A DNA stretch of 64,000 bases from Candidatus Endonucleibacter sp. (ex Gigantidas childressi) (GTDB taxonomy: Bacteria > Pseudomonadota > Gammaproteobacteria > Pseudomonadales > Endozoicomonadaceae). The notes under the pieces are model-generated. The model was given only the letters and a program-made list of their open reading frames with translations. It was not told where the DNA came from and made no database searches. Location of the stretch: assembly GCA_030674875.1 (NCBI GenBank), contig JASXSU010000001.1, positions 630,001 through 694,000 on the forward strand. Direction: 5' to 3'. The position numbers were made by a program, and so were the translations under genes. This document shows, one piece after another, positions 49,107 through 58,036 of this stretch. Position 1 is the first letter of the stretch. Each line of letters starts with the position of its first letter.

Positions 49107-49568
49107 TTACTTTGCTTTTTTAACGGCAAGCAGCCTGATTTTACTAATCATAGTACTTATGCGTTCTACCGGCTCAGCATCAGCACTATTACTGAATAGC
49201 TTTATTTCAGCGTCAACAGCCTCGCTAAGCTTTACCTTCCCAGCTGCCTGCCCATTAAGGTCAATCCTTTCCACGCCTGGCTTTATGGCTATCAGATAAC
49301 GCTCAAGCATTGTAAAAAAACGTAGGGCAATACCAATAATATGAGCAGGAACAACATTACTACTTGTCATATCTTTGTGAATCCCTACTTTCAAAGGTCT
49401 AGGGGAAGAAACTATGAATGCTTTAGGCCAAACCAAGCGAACAACTCGTAACGCGTCCGAATTCATGATTTCACTTTCAGGACGGCTTTCCAGTTGTTTG
49501 AGAAGCTTCCGAGCACCTTCTGGTAGATCACTTGGATAACCAGATGTGCAACGTTTTTCTAATGTCAT
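49107..49568 (-). CDS. ProQ/FinO family RNA chaperone-like protein
   Basis: A 153-residue protein carrying a FinO/ProQ domain at about residues 30-130: WPKAF, RPLKVGIHKDM, then LRFFTMLERYLIAIKPGVERIDLNG and QAAGKVKLSEAVDAE. These are the family's RNA-binding landmarks. The C-terminal Tudor-like domain of E. coli ProQ is absent, as in the short ProQ-like proteins. It probably binds structured RNAs or 3' ends and affects stability. Neighbours are unrelated. The start at 49568 could be a little further downstream. Confidence 0.85.
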   Translation of the reverse strand: MTLEKRCTSGYPSDLPEGARKLLKQLESRPESEIMNSDALRVVRLVWPKAFIVSSPRPLKVGIHKDMTSSNVVPAHIIGIALRFFTMLERYLIAIKPGVERIDLNGQAAGKVKLSEAVDAEIKLFSNSADAEPVERISTMISKIRLLAVKKAK

Positions 49569-50065
49569 TTACTGCATTGTCCGTTTGCGGATGGATTAAC
49601 TTTAGTGCCATATACTGACTAATTATACCCACTCCCCTTTGAAAACATGAGGTTTTTGACTATTATCACTCACCCCAAATACTGACCATTCCTAGACTTA
49701 CCGAGGCTTTTCTCGCTTGTCGCCTACTCACACTTTACAAGTTGTAATTGCTATAAATAAATGTGGCAGCTTAATTTCCACTGCTTTACTCCTTAAAACC
49801 TTAGTAGAAAAAGAATTGCAACGTTTTTTAGATAGACTCCGTTAATGCCCCATTCCCGTTGCACCTGCGTACTTGAAGATACACAAGCTAAGTCATCAAC
49901 CGCCCCTGCTTTACCTACATTTTCCAGTACTCGTGTAGATACCAGTTATCAATAAAAGTAGAGGTAGGCGACAAACGAGCCAAGCTCCATGAACCTACGA
50001 GCAATCGGTACTTGGGGTGAGATCAGTAACACCCCCCCACATTCAAGGGGGAACGTGGTATCGGC
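49569..50065. other. Intergenic region with repeat copy
   Basis: No gene seen. A family 2-like trace lies near 49625 (TATACCCACTCCCCTTTGAAA) and a full copy at 49939-50064. Confidence 0.4.
49939..50064. repeat. Dispersed repeat, family 2 (long form)
   Basis: Starts ATACCAGTTATCAATAAAAG, has the GGCGACAAACGAGCCAAGC and CCTACGAGCAATCGG middle, and ends CACATTCAAGGGGGAACGTGGTAT, an inverted match to the start. It ends directly behind the GH84 stop codon. Confidence 0.7.
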
Positions 50066-51133
50066 CTATTTACCCCCACCCCCAGAAATATCATCTAACC
50101 ACGCAAGTACCTCCTTCGTATAGGATAATTGTGCGAGGTTATCAAACTTACCAAACTCAGCTTTCAAACGCTTGATAGTATTAGGTGCGAAATTATCACC
50201 ACCCACTTCTGTGAAGTAAAGTAAATTGTCCTGTATTATGTTCCCAAGCTCATTCCCACATAATTCATGCACCACAGATTTAAACGATTCATTTGCATTA
50301 AATTGATCTTTCTGAAGATAAATATCTGCTAAGGTAGCAAGCGGAATCATAGACAATCTTGGCTGAATCATTGGGTTAACCGCATGGCCGCTGCTCCATT
50401 CCGACAATCGCCACGGGCGACCAGTAAACGAGTAAATACGCAGACGTTTCTGCAGCCATGCAGGATCATTTACCGGATAGTTATCCCAAATAAAAGGCTT
50501 TCGCTGGAATAGCTCTGTCATACGAGCTAACCCCGCCTCATCATATCCCATTGAAATAACATGATCACCAGTCCAAAAAATTTCAAATTTGGGATCTAAC
50601 GTTGCTCCCATCTCAGACCAGTACTGCTCTGGCTTAGGACCGTAAATCCTGGAAAGCAGTGGGTCTCTAGAGTAATAAGTGCCTACTACTTGAAACTTAT
50701 CAGCATTACTTTCGCTTGCAATAAATTCCGCAATCTCTGACTGTGTAGCAGCCAAGTTAGGAATATCGTTACAAAAATCATCAAACAAAATGGATAGCAT
50801 TGTAGGCTTAATACTATTGATTAACGCAATTTTTGTTCGCAACAGCTCTTTAGTTTTATAATCAAGAGCCTGAACCTCGAAAGGAGTAAATCCAACACCG
50901 AAATCCATACCTTTTTCCTGAAAAGCATGGCTTAACGCTCTTAGGTTCTCTAGCTCTGTTTCAGGCCAAGGGTCGCGCCACTGCTCTCGAAGGAAGGGAT
51001 CATTCTTTGGAGCGTAGATAAAAAAACCAAAGCCTTTTCTAGCACAAAAATCCACATACTCATTGCGAACCTGCCAATCCCAGCTCTTTTTTTGATCATA
51101 AAACCCCTCAATCACACCATAGGCAAAAGACAT
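50066..51133 (-). CDS. GH84 family beta-N-acetylglucosaminidase (O-GlcNAcase-like), no signal peptide
   Basis: A 355-residue protein that is essentially one GH84 (NAGidase) catalytic domain. It opens with AYGVIEGFYDQKKSWDWQVR, has FIYAPKNDPFLREQW, the catalytic Asp pair Asp118-Asp119 in SILFDDFC, then EIFWTGDHVIS, KPFIWDNYPVNDP and NPMIQPRLSMIPLATLAD. Each of these matches the order in human OGA and the clostridial NagJ enzymes. GH84 enzymes use substrate-assisted catalysis to remove beta-linked GlcNAc, including O-GlcNAc on Ser/Thr. There is no signal peptide, carbohydrate-binding module or anchor, so it is either cytoplasmic or exported by an unrecognised route. GAGGAGGG precedes the ATG. 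Gene intact; neighbours are unrelated. Action on host O-GlcNAc proteins is inference. Confidence 0.9.
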   Translation of the reverse strand: MSFAYGVIEGFYDQKKSWDWQVRNEYVDFCARKGFGFFIYAPKNDPFLREQWRDPWPETELENLRALSHAFQEKGMDFGVGFTPFEVQALDYKTKELLRTKIALINSIKPTMLSILFDDFCNDIPNLAATQSEIAEFIASESNADKFQVVGTYYSRDPLLSRIYGPKPEQYWSEMGATLDPKFEIFWTGDHVISMGYDEAGLARMTELFQRKPFIWDNYPVNDPAWLQKRLRIYSFTGRPWRLSEWSSGHAVNPMIQPRLSMIPLATLADIYLQKDQFNANESFKSVVHELCGNELGNIIQDNLLYFTEVGGDNFAPNTIKRLKAEFGKFDNLAQLSYTKEVLAWLDDISGGGGK

Positions 51134-51180
51134 TTTTTTACCCTCCTCATAACCATCAAACTATGTATACCCGTTACCGG

Positions 51181-51920
51181 CGGATTCAAACCTGAAGTGC
51201 ATCACTTGACTAGGTAGAAGAAAGGGCCGACTGAAGGTAAGCACCTACCCTTTTCTCCGGTAAGATATGAAGTGATGACGATAACTTACCAACAACTGGT
51301 TTACGAACAACGATGCCAGATTTCCGCACTAAAGAAAAGCGGTTGCAGCCAAAGGGAGATAGCGGAGATCATTGGCACCAGCCAATCCACGGTGAGCCGT
51401 GAGTTGGCAAGGAATACTGGCGAACGTGGATATAGGCATAGGCAAGCACAAGGCCAAACAGATAGCCGGCGTACAGAGTCTGCTCGGCCGAGTAGAATGA
51501 CGCCAAAAATGATCGCGGTAATTGAATCAAAGCTGCGTGTAGAGTGGAGCCCGGAGCATATTTCAGGGTGGTTGCTGAATGATCAGGAACGACTGATTAT
51601 ACCCGTCGCCTTTCAAGTTGCTACGTTGTTGCCTGCGTTCGCTCACCCCGATCACCTACTACTCGTAGGCTCATGGGGCTTCGTTTACTTGCTGCCTAGT
51701 AGCAACTTGAAATGCTTTAGGTATAAATGAGAACACCAATGGCTTGCTACGACAATATCTTCCAAAGAATACAGACTTCAAGAAAGTCGGTCAGATAGAG
51801 GTGAAGCGAGCATTGATGCGGCTTAATTCTCGGCCAAGAAAAGATTTGAATTTCAAAACACCCGCCCGGATAATGGATGAACACAGGGCTGCGTTAGCAG
51901 CTTAAGCTTTGATGCGCTCC
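51181..51920 (+). mobile_element. IS30-family relic, copy 3, internally deleted at a MITE
   Basis: Left end CGGATTCAAACCTGAAGTGC. The N-terminal part is open from 51272 (MTITYQQLVYEQRCQISALKKSG, IAEIIGTSQSTVSREL, EWSPEHISGWLLNDQERL), then a MITE begins and the sequence resumes at NENTNG, so about 200 codons including the catalytic core are missing. It was inserted into a family 2 repeat: TACCCGTTACC lies just left of it, and the repeat's GCAGTCAACAAGGCCACACC half lies to the right. Confidence 0.87.
51600..51723 (+). repeat. 124-bp MITE, family 1, inside IS30 copy 3
   Basis: Full-length copy from TACCCGTCGCCTTTCAAG to TTTAGGTA. TA flanks it at 51598-51599 and 51724-51725. The right junction with IS30 is identical to that of the copies at 14473 and 17513, while the left junction differs because of the deletion. 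Confidence 0.88.
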
Positions 51921-52057
51921 TGTTACTATTTGAGATCTGTGTGCGATAGCAGTCAACAAGGCCACACCTTTAAGTGATGCATGTATATTCTGTTCTTAAA
52001 AAACCATTTTATGCGTGGTACGGTTAGAGCTATTACTCATGCAGAGCTTATGTTTCA

Positions 52058-52675
52058 TTAAATCATGCTTTTTAATGATAGCCTGATTAGTTCCTCGCAA
52101 GTGATTCCCTCGCAGTAAATAGAATTTACTACTTTGTTAGCTTGCATGGGTTTATAACCAAGGGTAATGAGGGCGGAAACGGCTTCGGCTTCAGTATTAG
52201 CTATTACCTGACTGCCATCACCACTTTGAGACATTCTCATAAGCCTTCTATCAGACTGTGATGTGGGAAGCCAGTTATCCAGCTTGTCGCGCATTTCAAT
52301 AATAAGGCGCTCCGCTGTTTTTTTGCCTACGCCCGGTAGTTTAACAAGTGTGGCACTGTCGTTATAATGAACGCAGCGGATAAAGGCTTCGCTTTCTATG
52401 CTAGATAAAATAGTTAATCCCAGCTTCGGCCCAATGCCATTGACTTTAATTAATGCTCTAAATAAATTCCTTTCATTTTTATCGCTAAAGCCATAAAGCA
52501 GCTGAGCATCTTCGCGAACCACAAAGTGAGTGTGTAGAATGATCTCTTCCCCAACTTCAGGTAGATTGTAAAATACAGACATTGGAGCCTCTATCTCGTA
52601 ACCAATAGCGGCCACGTCAACAACTAATATTGGAGCCTGTTTTTCAAGCAGTACCCCTTTGATTCTACTAATCAT
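52058..52675 (-). CDS. ruvA: Holliday junction branch migration protein RuvA
   Basis: About 205 residues from the ATG at 52675 (MISRIKGVLLEK); an ATG two codons earlier is also possible. The N-terminal OB-fold, two helix-hairpin-helix motifs (VNGIGPKLGLTIL and LPGVGKKTAERLI) and the C-terminal domain that contacts RuvB (AVSALITLGYKPMQANKVV) are all present. A tetramer binds the Holliday junction and loads RuvB. The usual downstream partner ruvB is not here but at 60323 on the other strand, and ruvC lies 1.1 kb upstream rather than adjacent. Gene intact. Confidence 0.95.
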   Translation of the reverse strand: MISRIKGVLLEKQAPILVVDVAAIGYEIEAPMSVFYNLPEVGEEIILHTHFVVREDAQLLYGFSDKNERNLFRALIKVNGIGPKLGLTILSSIESEAFIRCVHYNDSATLVKLPGVGKKTAERLIIEMRDKLDNWLPTSQSDRRLMRMSQSGDGSQVIANTEAEAVSALITLGYKPMQANKVVNSIYCEGITCEELIRLSLKSMI

Positions 52676-53029
52676 AAGCAATACTTTGGATAGTTTTTGT
52701 ATCCACTCCTCTTGAAAGTGTGAGATTGATGATCGCTCTCACGCACCATATTACCATTAGCTAATGGGTTCGTGGGACTGTGCTTGTCTACATTCAATGG
52801 AAACTAGTATAAATCTACCGTATTTAAACTTGCTCCTCTCAATGGTTGGTCATTTGGGCAAGGCACGGAAGAAGTATCTATTTTGTCAATCATCATTAGG
52901 ACGGAGTAAAGTTATCATAACTAACGCAGGTGTTATTATTGCTAACAATTATTAACTTGAAAGGGAACTTTAACATTATACTGCCCTCTAAGATGACTCA
53001 TTCAGAATGCTACTGGCAGTATAAATTAT

Positions 53030-53620
53030 ATGTCCCGTGAAAACCTGTTTTTCAATTTACTTTGGAAACTCCTTCCTGCTGCTAATTTGGCTGGCGACTA
53101 TTATCCAGGTATGGATGCTAGACAGTCTACATACTCTTTTTTTAGGTCCCCTCAAATAGAGGAAGCCTCTTCAGCAAAACCAGAGGCATCTAACTGCCCG
53201 CAACTGGAAAAGCCCTTTCGCAGCTTTGCTTCCTATATCAAAGGCTGTGGCACGCTTCCTCTTAACGACCGAGCGCTGATTGTTTTGCGAAGTGCGCACT
53301 TGAGTAGAGCCTACCACTTGCTCCCAGCGCTATCCAAGATGGCGCTAGATCAGGGCTTGAAGTTCAGCGATATACAGCTTATTCCTCTTGGCCGCTACGC
53401 GCCAGGCTGGAGTGTGAGAGAGCAGCTGTTAATCAGAGCTGCCGATGATCTTTATAAAAAACACGGCCTAGATGTTAAAATATGGAAAAGGTTACTCAAG
53501 CTTTATAGTCATGGACAGATACTGGATATTATTTTTTGTGCTGGAGCCTATTATTTGTGCGAGACTTAATAAATAGCTTAAGCTGCACAGTAAATAATAA
53601 CTCTAGCGGATTAAATGATG
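53030..53620 (+). pseudogene. Carboxymuconolactone decarboxylase (AhpD-like) family gene with a 3' frameshift
   Basis: The ORF 53030-53569 encodes 179 residues with the family pattern LNDRALIVLRSAHLSRAYH, then GWSVREQLLIRAADDLYKKHGLD and LLKLYSHGQILDIIFCAGAYYL. It ends abruptly with CET at 53569. In the next frame the expected end continues as VRDLINSLSCTV, aligning with the usual VARVLNSL-type finish. One base missing near 53558 explains this. Some function of the truncated form is possible, since the core helices remain. The usual CxxC of AhpD is not present. It lies on the opposite strand between ruvC and ruvA, where no gene is normally found. Confidence 0.6.
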
Positions 53621-53636
53621 CTCGCCGTGCGGTCTT

Positions 53637-53755
53637 ATACCAATTTCCCTTTGAAAGTTTGAGGTTGCTGGCTGGGTGCACTCACTTTAATCACCTACTG
53701 CTCTTAGCTTTGCGGGGGATTGTTAGTTTGTCGCCTATTTACACCTGCAATGTTA
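53637..53755. repeat. Dispersed repeat trace, family 1/2 type
   Basis: TATACCAATTTCCCTTTGAAAG starts it, followed by TTGAGGTTGCTGGCTGGGTG, CACTCACTTTAATCACCTACTG and TTGTTAGTTTGTCGCC, all seen in degenerate form in other copies of the superfamily. The right end is poorly defined. Confidence 0.5.
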
Positions 53756-53804
53756 TTGGTTTTGATGCGCTATTTTCAACTTGGTGCGGCAATTTATGAG
53801 GTAG

Positions 53805-54317
53805 TTAATTTCTTATTTTACTCTTTCCTAAGCCTGCCATTCGAATTAATCCGGCTCGTGTGTGGACATGGCACAGGGCGATTCCTAGCGCATCAGCTGC
53901 ATCGGCTTGAGGAGTGGCGTCAAGTCTCAAGATGGATTTCACCATATACTGAACCTGTACTTTGTCTGCTGAGCCTTTACCCACCACAGCTTGTTTAACC
54001 TGACGGGCAGAATACTCAGCTACTTCTAATCCATGGTTAACAGCAGCAACAATTGCTGCGCCTCGGGCTTGACCTAGCTTAAGGGCTGAGTCAGCATTTT
54101 TTGACATAAACACGCGTTCGATGCCGACATCCTGCGGACAATAGCGTTCAATGATAGTAACAATACCGTTATAGATTTGTTTAAGACGCTCAGGTAAAGC
54201 AGCATCTTTAACACGAATGCAGCCTGAAGCTATATATATACAACGGGCTCCTACTTCTTCGATAACACCATAGCCGGTAATCCTTAATCCAGGATCAATA
54301 CCTAAAATAATGGAAAT
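53805..54317 (-). CDS. ruvC: Holliday junction resolvase RuvC with a probable AUU start codon
   Basis: The frame encodes a complete Ruv[17 protein letters not shown] (first catalytic Asp), [23 protein letters not shown] (Glu), and [13 protein letters not shown] (the two C-terminal Asp residues). Full length, about 170 residues, needs a start far upstream of the first in-frame GTG at 54113. Upstream of ILGIDPG there is no ATG, GTG or TTG before a stop. An ATT at 54317-54315 stands exactly where Met aligns in E. coli ([10 protein letters not shown] versus [10 protein letters not shown]), six bases after a strong AGGAGGT. AUU initiation, as known for infC, is therefore likely; an ATC one codon earlier is an alternative. 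RuvC cuts Holliday junctions together with RuvAB. Confidence 0.88.
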   Translation of the reverse strand: MSIILGIDPGLRITGYGVIEEVGARCIYIASGCIRVKDAALPERLKQIYNGIVTIIERYCPQDVGIERVFMSKNADSALKLGQARGAAIVAAVNHGLEVAEYSARQVKQAVVGKGSADKVQVQYMVKSILRLDATPQADAADALGIALCHVHTRAGLIRMAGLGKSKIRN

Positions 54318-54970
54318 GATAGCACCTCCTTTTTATTCAAAATATTTTACATATATACCTGAAGTTATTGGATATGCAAGTTTGGTGGAAAATGGGTGTT
54401 AGGACTTGTAAGACTAGAGTGGCGTTATAATGATGATAGCTGAGTACATGATAACGTATACTGTATCGGTGCAGGGCTGAAAGTAGTGTGGAAAAAAAAT
54501 GTCACCCCGGGACAGTCATAATGCTTAAGTCGATAAGAGCCTAGGTTACACAATTAGGATGACAATGAAAAAGAGTTTGCGTATTATGTAGGGTGGGTTA
54601 GAAAAGTGCTACTAGTAGTGTTTGTTTTGATCGCCACTGCAGCTCTGGTTATATATGTCTGACCGGAAATATCACAGGTTTGTTGAGGTAGATTTTCCCA
54701 AAAAATATAGACTTTCATAATTGGTGACGCAGGCAGGAGCGGAAATAGCTGTAAAGAGACTTAACTGTAGTTTTATGCCTAAAAGATTTGCAGTTCAACG
54801 CTTTGGTCAGCCTACCACCGCAGTAGCATAGTGCTCCTGAGCTTCTGTGGATCGCTCACTTGTCGCCCATATCGGATCCAACTCCTTTGGGTATATAATT
54901 GTGTTAGTGCTTAGGCTATGATGTGTTTTGAATTTGAACCAGCGAGGTTGTTTTAAGGTGGCCAGATATC
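54318..54970. other. Intergenic region between ruvC and the YjiH-type gene
   Basis: No gene seen. A repeat terminus (CTTGTCGCCCATATCGG, then CCTTTGGGTATA) lies at about 54860-54897 and looks like the truncated right end of a family 1 MITE. Confidence 0.4.
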
Positions 54971-56323
54971 ATTATTAAAAAATCGTTCAGAGCAGCCGTA
55001 TTTCTATCCTTTCTCATACCATCTTTGGCGGGCTTGTTTCTGTTTGTTACTCCAGTAAGTTATGGGGGAAATCTATCGATACCTATAGCTATATTGTCTG
55101 GTGCTGTACAGTCAATCTTGGGTGAATATTTACCCACTATCATTACTGCTATTGTGGTAACGGCAAGTATAGTGACAGTTGTTGTTAAGTTGGCTAGGCC
55201 TGCATTTGTTAATAATAGTAATTTTCTAATCGGGTTATTTGATGTTTCACCGCTATGGTGTGTTATTCGAGTTTTCGGGGCCGTCTTTATAGTACAGAGT
55301 TATTTTCAGATTGGTTCTCTTGCTGTTTGGTCTGAAGAGACAGGAGGGATGATGTTGAATGACCTGTTGCCAGTCTTGTTTAGCATATTTATTGTTGCAG
55401 GATTACTGCTACCGCTGGTTATGAGGTTTGGGTTGTTAGAGTTGGTTGGTACGCTTTTTACCAGTGTGATGAGACCTGTATTTAACCTACCTGGGCGATC
55501 AGCAGTTGACTGTGTTGTATCTTGGTTAGGCGACGGTAGCGTTGGTATTCTCATGACCAATAAACAATATGAGCTTGGGTTTTATACACAGCGCGAAGCT
55601 GCAGTTATTGGTACTACTTTCTCAACTGTATCTCTTACTTTCTCTTTCGTGATTCTTGCCCAGGTTGGCCTGCAACATTTATTTCCGTTGTTTTTCTTGA
55701 CTATCTTTCTAGCTAGTATTGTTGCCGCTATTATTGTTCCCAGATTGCCTCCCTTATCGTGGAAGAAAGACATCTTTATCAATGGTCAGGAAAGAAGTAT
55801 TAAGGAGGACATCGTTCCCGAGGGTTGGACTAGTTTTTCCTTGGGTATGCAGAGAGCGCTGGAGAAGGCAGAAGGTGTTGACAGCGTTGTAGACATAATA
55901 AAAGATGGAGTTAAAAGTGCCATTGATATGGTGTGTGGAGTGATTCCCGTTGTTATGGGAATAGGAACTATTGCCCTTATCATTGCGAAATATACCCCCA
56001 TATTTACTTATTTAGGAATGCCTTTTGTGCCGCTATTGGAGTTGTTACACATTCCTCAAGCTACTCAAGCGTCCACCACTTTGGTTGTGGGGTTTGCTGA
56101 TATGTTTGTGCCATCTATATTGGCTTCATCTATACAAAGTGAGATGACTCGCTTTGTTATAGCCGCTTTATCCTTAACGCAACTAATTTATCTTTCTGAA
56201 ATAGGTGCTTTGCTACTGAGCAGTAAAGTGCCTATTTTTATCTGGGAGTTATTTGTTATTTTTATTCTCAGAACTTTAGTCACGCTACCGGTTATTGCAG
56301 GTATGGCACACCTTGTTTTTTAA
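54971..56323 (+). CDS. YjiH-type membrane protein with nucleoside-recognition (Gate) domains
   Basis: A polytopic protein of about 450 residues and 10 or so spans. It starts with the family pattern FLIPSLAGLFLFVTPV and contains LPGRSAVDCVVSWLGDGSVG and GFADMFVPSILASSI, both typical of YjiH/SpoIIIA-like Gate-domain proteins. Members are probably transporters, with unknown substrate. The first canonical start is a TTG at 55025, inside the first span; coding similarity extends further up to about IIKKSFRAAVFLSF. No ATG, GTG or TTG lies in that stretch, but ATC-ATT-ATT codons at 54968-54976 follow AAGGTGG. An AUU or AUC start is possible, as in ruvC nearby; loss of the start codon is the alternative. 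Confidence 0.75.
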   Translation: MIKKSFRAAVFLSFLIPSLAGLFLFVTPVSYGGNLSIPIAILSGAVQSILGEYLPTIITAIVVTASIVTVVVKLARPAFVNNSNFLIGLFDVSPLWCVIRVFGAVFIVQSYFQIGSLAVWSEETGGMMLNDLLPVLFSIFIVAGLLLPLVMRFGLLELVGTLFTSVMRPVFNLPGRSAVDCVVSWLGDGSVGILMTNKQYELGFYTQREAAVIGTTFSTVSLTFSFVILAQVGLQHLFPLFFLTIFLASIVAAIIVPRLPPLSWKKDIFINGQERSIKEDIVPEGWTSFSLGMQRALEKAEGVDSVVDIIKDGVKSAIDMVCGVIPVVMGIGTIALIIAKYTPIFTYLGMPFVPLLELLHIPQATQASTTLVVGFADMFVPSILASSIQSEMTRFVIAALSLTQLIYLSEIGALLLSSKVPIFIWELFVIFILRTLVTLPVIAGMAHLVF

Positions 56324-56439
56324 TATACTAACATCTTTGATGAGACTGGTTATTATCAGAACTCTTTTTTTTGACTTTATTATGGAGCGTTTATATTTTT
56401 CTTTACGAAAAAACATAGTGTGCTGATAGGAATATCTTT

Positions 56440-58011
56440 ATGTCATTAATTAACATTGCTGTTGCAGTTACTACTGCCTTTGTTGCTGTGATACTTACCT
56501 CATTTTTTAATAGACAGCAATCATTACGCAATCGTGAGAGGCTGGAGTTAAATCTCGGTCAGTGCAATGATCAGCTGGCCAAGAGTGAGCAGGTAGAGGC
56601 CGGGTTGAACAATGAACTGAGAATCATTAGGGATGAAAGGCAGGAGCTCTTAATTGAAAATAAACGCTTTGAAGTAAGTCTTGCAGGCATTGAGGAAAGA
56701 CGCTCTGAGAGCGCTAATGAACTACTTGAACTTAAAAATAGAATTATGGAGTATGAGCATAATTTTCAGAGATCCTGTCAGATTGAAGGGCAAGCCAAAG
56801 AACAGAGCGTTCATCTTGTTCATCTGCAAACAGAGAAATCAGAACTTCTGGATAAACTGGAGTCTGAGCGTTCAGCCCGTACAAAAGCAGAAAAAGATTC
56901 TCAAGAGCTGAAAGCCAGATTAGAAGAGCAGCAAAACCATAATCAAATGGCAATCAAACAGCTTAATGAAAATAAGGATGCTCTGAAGCAAGAATTTAAT
57001 AATATTGCGAACGAGATTTTTGAAGCTAAAGCAAAAACTTTTTCAGATCAACATAAAGATCGCTTGGAAGGCACGCTTAAGCCATTCAGGGATCAGTTGG
57101 CCGATTTCAAAAATAAAGTGGAAGAAGCAAGGAAGGATGATCATGCAGGGCGTGCAGCATTAAAGCAACAGCTTGAAATGTTGCATACATTGAATCAAAA
57201 GATTACTGATGAAGCGAGCAACCTTACCAAGGCGCTTAAAGGAGATAAAAAGCTTCAGGGTACTTGGGGTGAGATTCAGGTTGAAAAAATCCTTGAAAGT
57301 AGTGGGCTGATAAAAGGCCGTGAGTATGAAAGAGAGCCTAATTTTAAGGATAATGAAGGACAGAATAAGAGGCCAGACTTTGTTGTTTATCTTCCAGAGG
57401 GCAAGCATCTGATTATTGATTCAAAGGTATCCCTTGTTGATTATATAGATTATGTTAATGCAAATGTAGACGCTATTCGAGAAAAGGCTCTATCTAGGCA
57501 CATTAATAGCATACGTACTCATATTAAAGAATTAAGTAAAAAAGGTTACTCAAAGTTGCCAAGCATACAGTCACCAGACTTCGTATTTATGTTTATGCCC
57601 ATTGAGCCGGCCTTCATGGTTGCTTTTCAGCATGATCAGCAATTGTTTAGTGATGCTTTTGAGCAAAGGATTGTTGTTGTGGCTCCAACAACGTTATTGG
57701 CAACATTAAGGACTGTGGCAAATTCATGGTCAATTGAACGACAAAACACTAATGCAAGAGCTTTGGCTGACAGGGCTGGCTCGGTATATGACAAGCTCAG
57801 GGTGTTTGTTGATAAAATGGAAAAGCTTGATAGCCAGTTAGCTATGGCACGTGATACCTATGATGATGCTATGAATACTTTGAGGCAGGGCCGGGGGAAT
57901 CTTGTTTCGCAGGCTAATGAGTTTATGAATCTTGGAGTGAGGGTAAAAAAAGAGTTTTCTCAGCAAACATTGGGTGCTGCTGACCTGAGGCCAGAAGGCA
58001 CCTTAGAGTAG
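56440..58011 (+). CDS. rmuC: DNA recombination protein RmuC
   Basis: A 523-residue protein with an N-terminal span (INIAVAVTTAFVAVILTSFF), a coiled coil of roughly 200 residues rich in Glu, Lys and Gln, and the C-terminal RmuC nuclease-like domain: LQGTWGEIQVEKILESSGL, RPDFVVYLPEGKHLIIDSKV and FMPIEPAFMVA. RmuC limits recombination between inverted repeats, which is of some interest in this repeat-rich genome. Gene intact; it converges on the MscS gene 25 bases away. Confidence 0.93.
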   Translation: MSLINIAVAVTTAFVAVILTSFFNRQQSLRNRERLELNLGQCNDQLAKSEQVEAGLNNELRIIRDERQELLIENKRFEVSLAGIEERRSESANELLELKNRIMEYEHNFQRSCQIEGQAKEQSVHLVHLQTEKSELLDKLESERSARTKAEKDSQELKARLEEQQNHNQMAIKQLNENKDALKQEFNNIANEIFEAKAKTFSDQHKDRLEGTLKPFRDQLADFKNKVEEARKDDHAGRAALKQQLEMLHTLNQKITDEASNLTKALKGDKKLQGTWGEIQVEKILESSGLIKGREYEREPNFKDNEGQNKRPDFVVYLPEGKHLIIDSKVSLVDYIDYVNANVDAIREKALSRHINSIRTHIKELSKKGYSKLPSIQSPDFVFMFMPIEPAFMVAFQHDQQLFSDAFEQRIVVVAPTTLLATLRTVANSWSIERQNTNARALADRAGSVYDKLRVFVDKMEKLDSQLAMARDTYDDAMNTLRQGRGNLVSQANEFMNLGVRVKKEFSQQTLGAADLRPEGTLE

Positions 58012-58036
58012 TTCGTTACATTCTTAACCGTCTGCC

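Noticed and set aside
52764-52955. 63-residue ORF upstream of the CMD gene
   Set aside because: No homology or ribosome binding site recognised; probably chance.
53805-54113. RuvC as a truncated 103-residue pseudogene
   Set aside because: The frame is open and conserved up to the first catalytic Asp; only the start codon is non-canonical.
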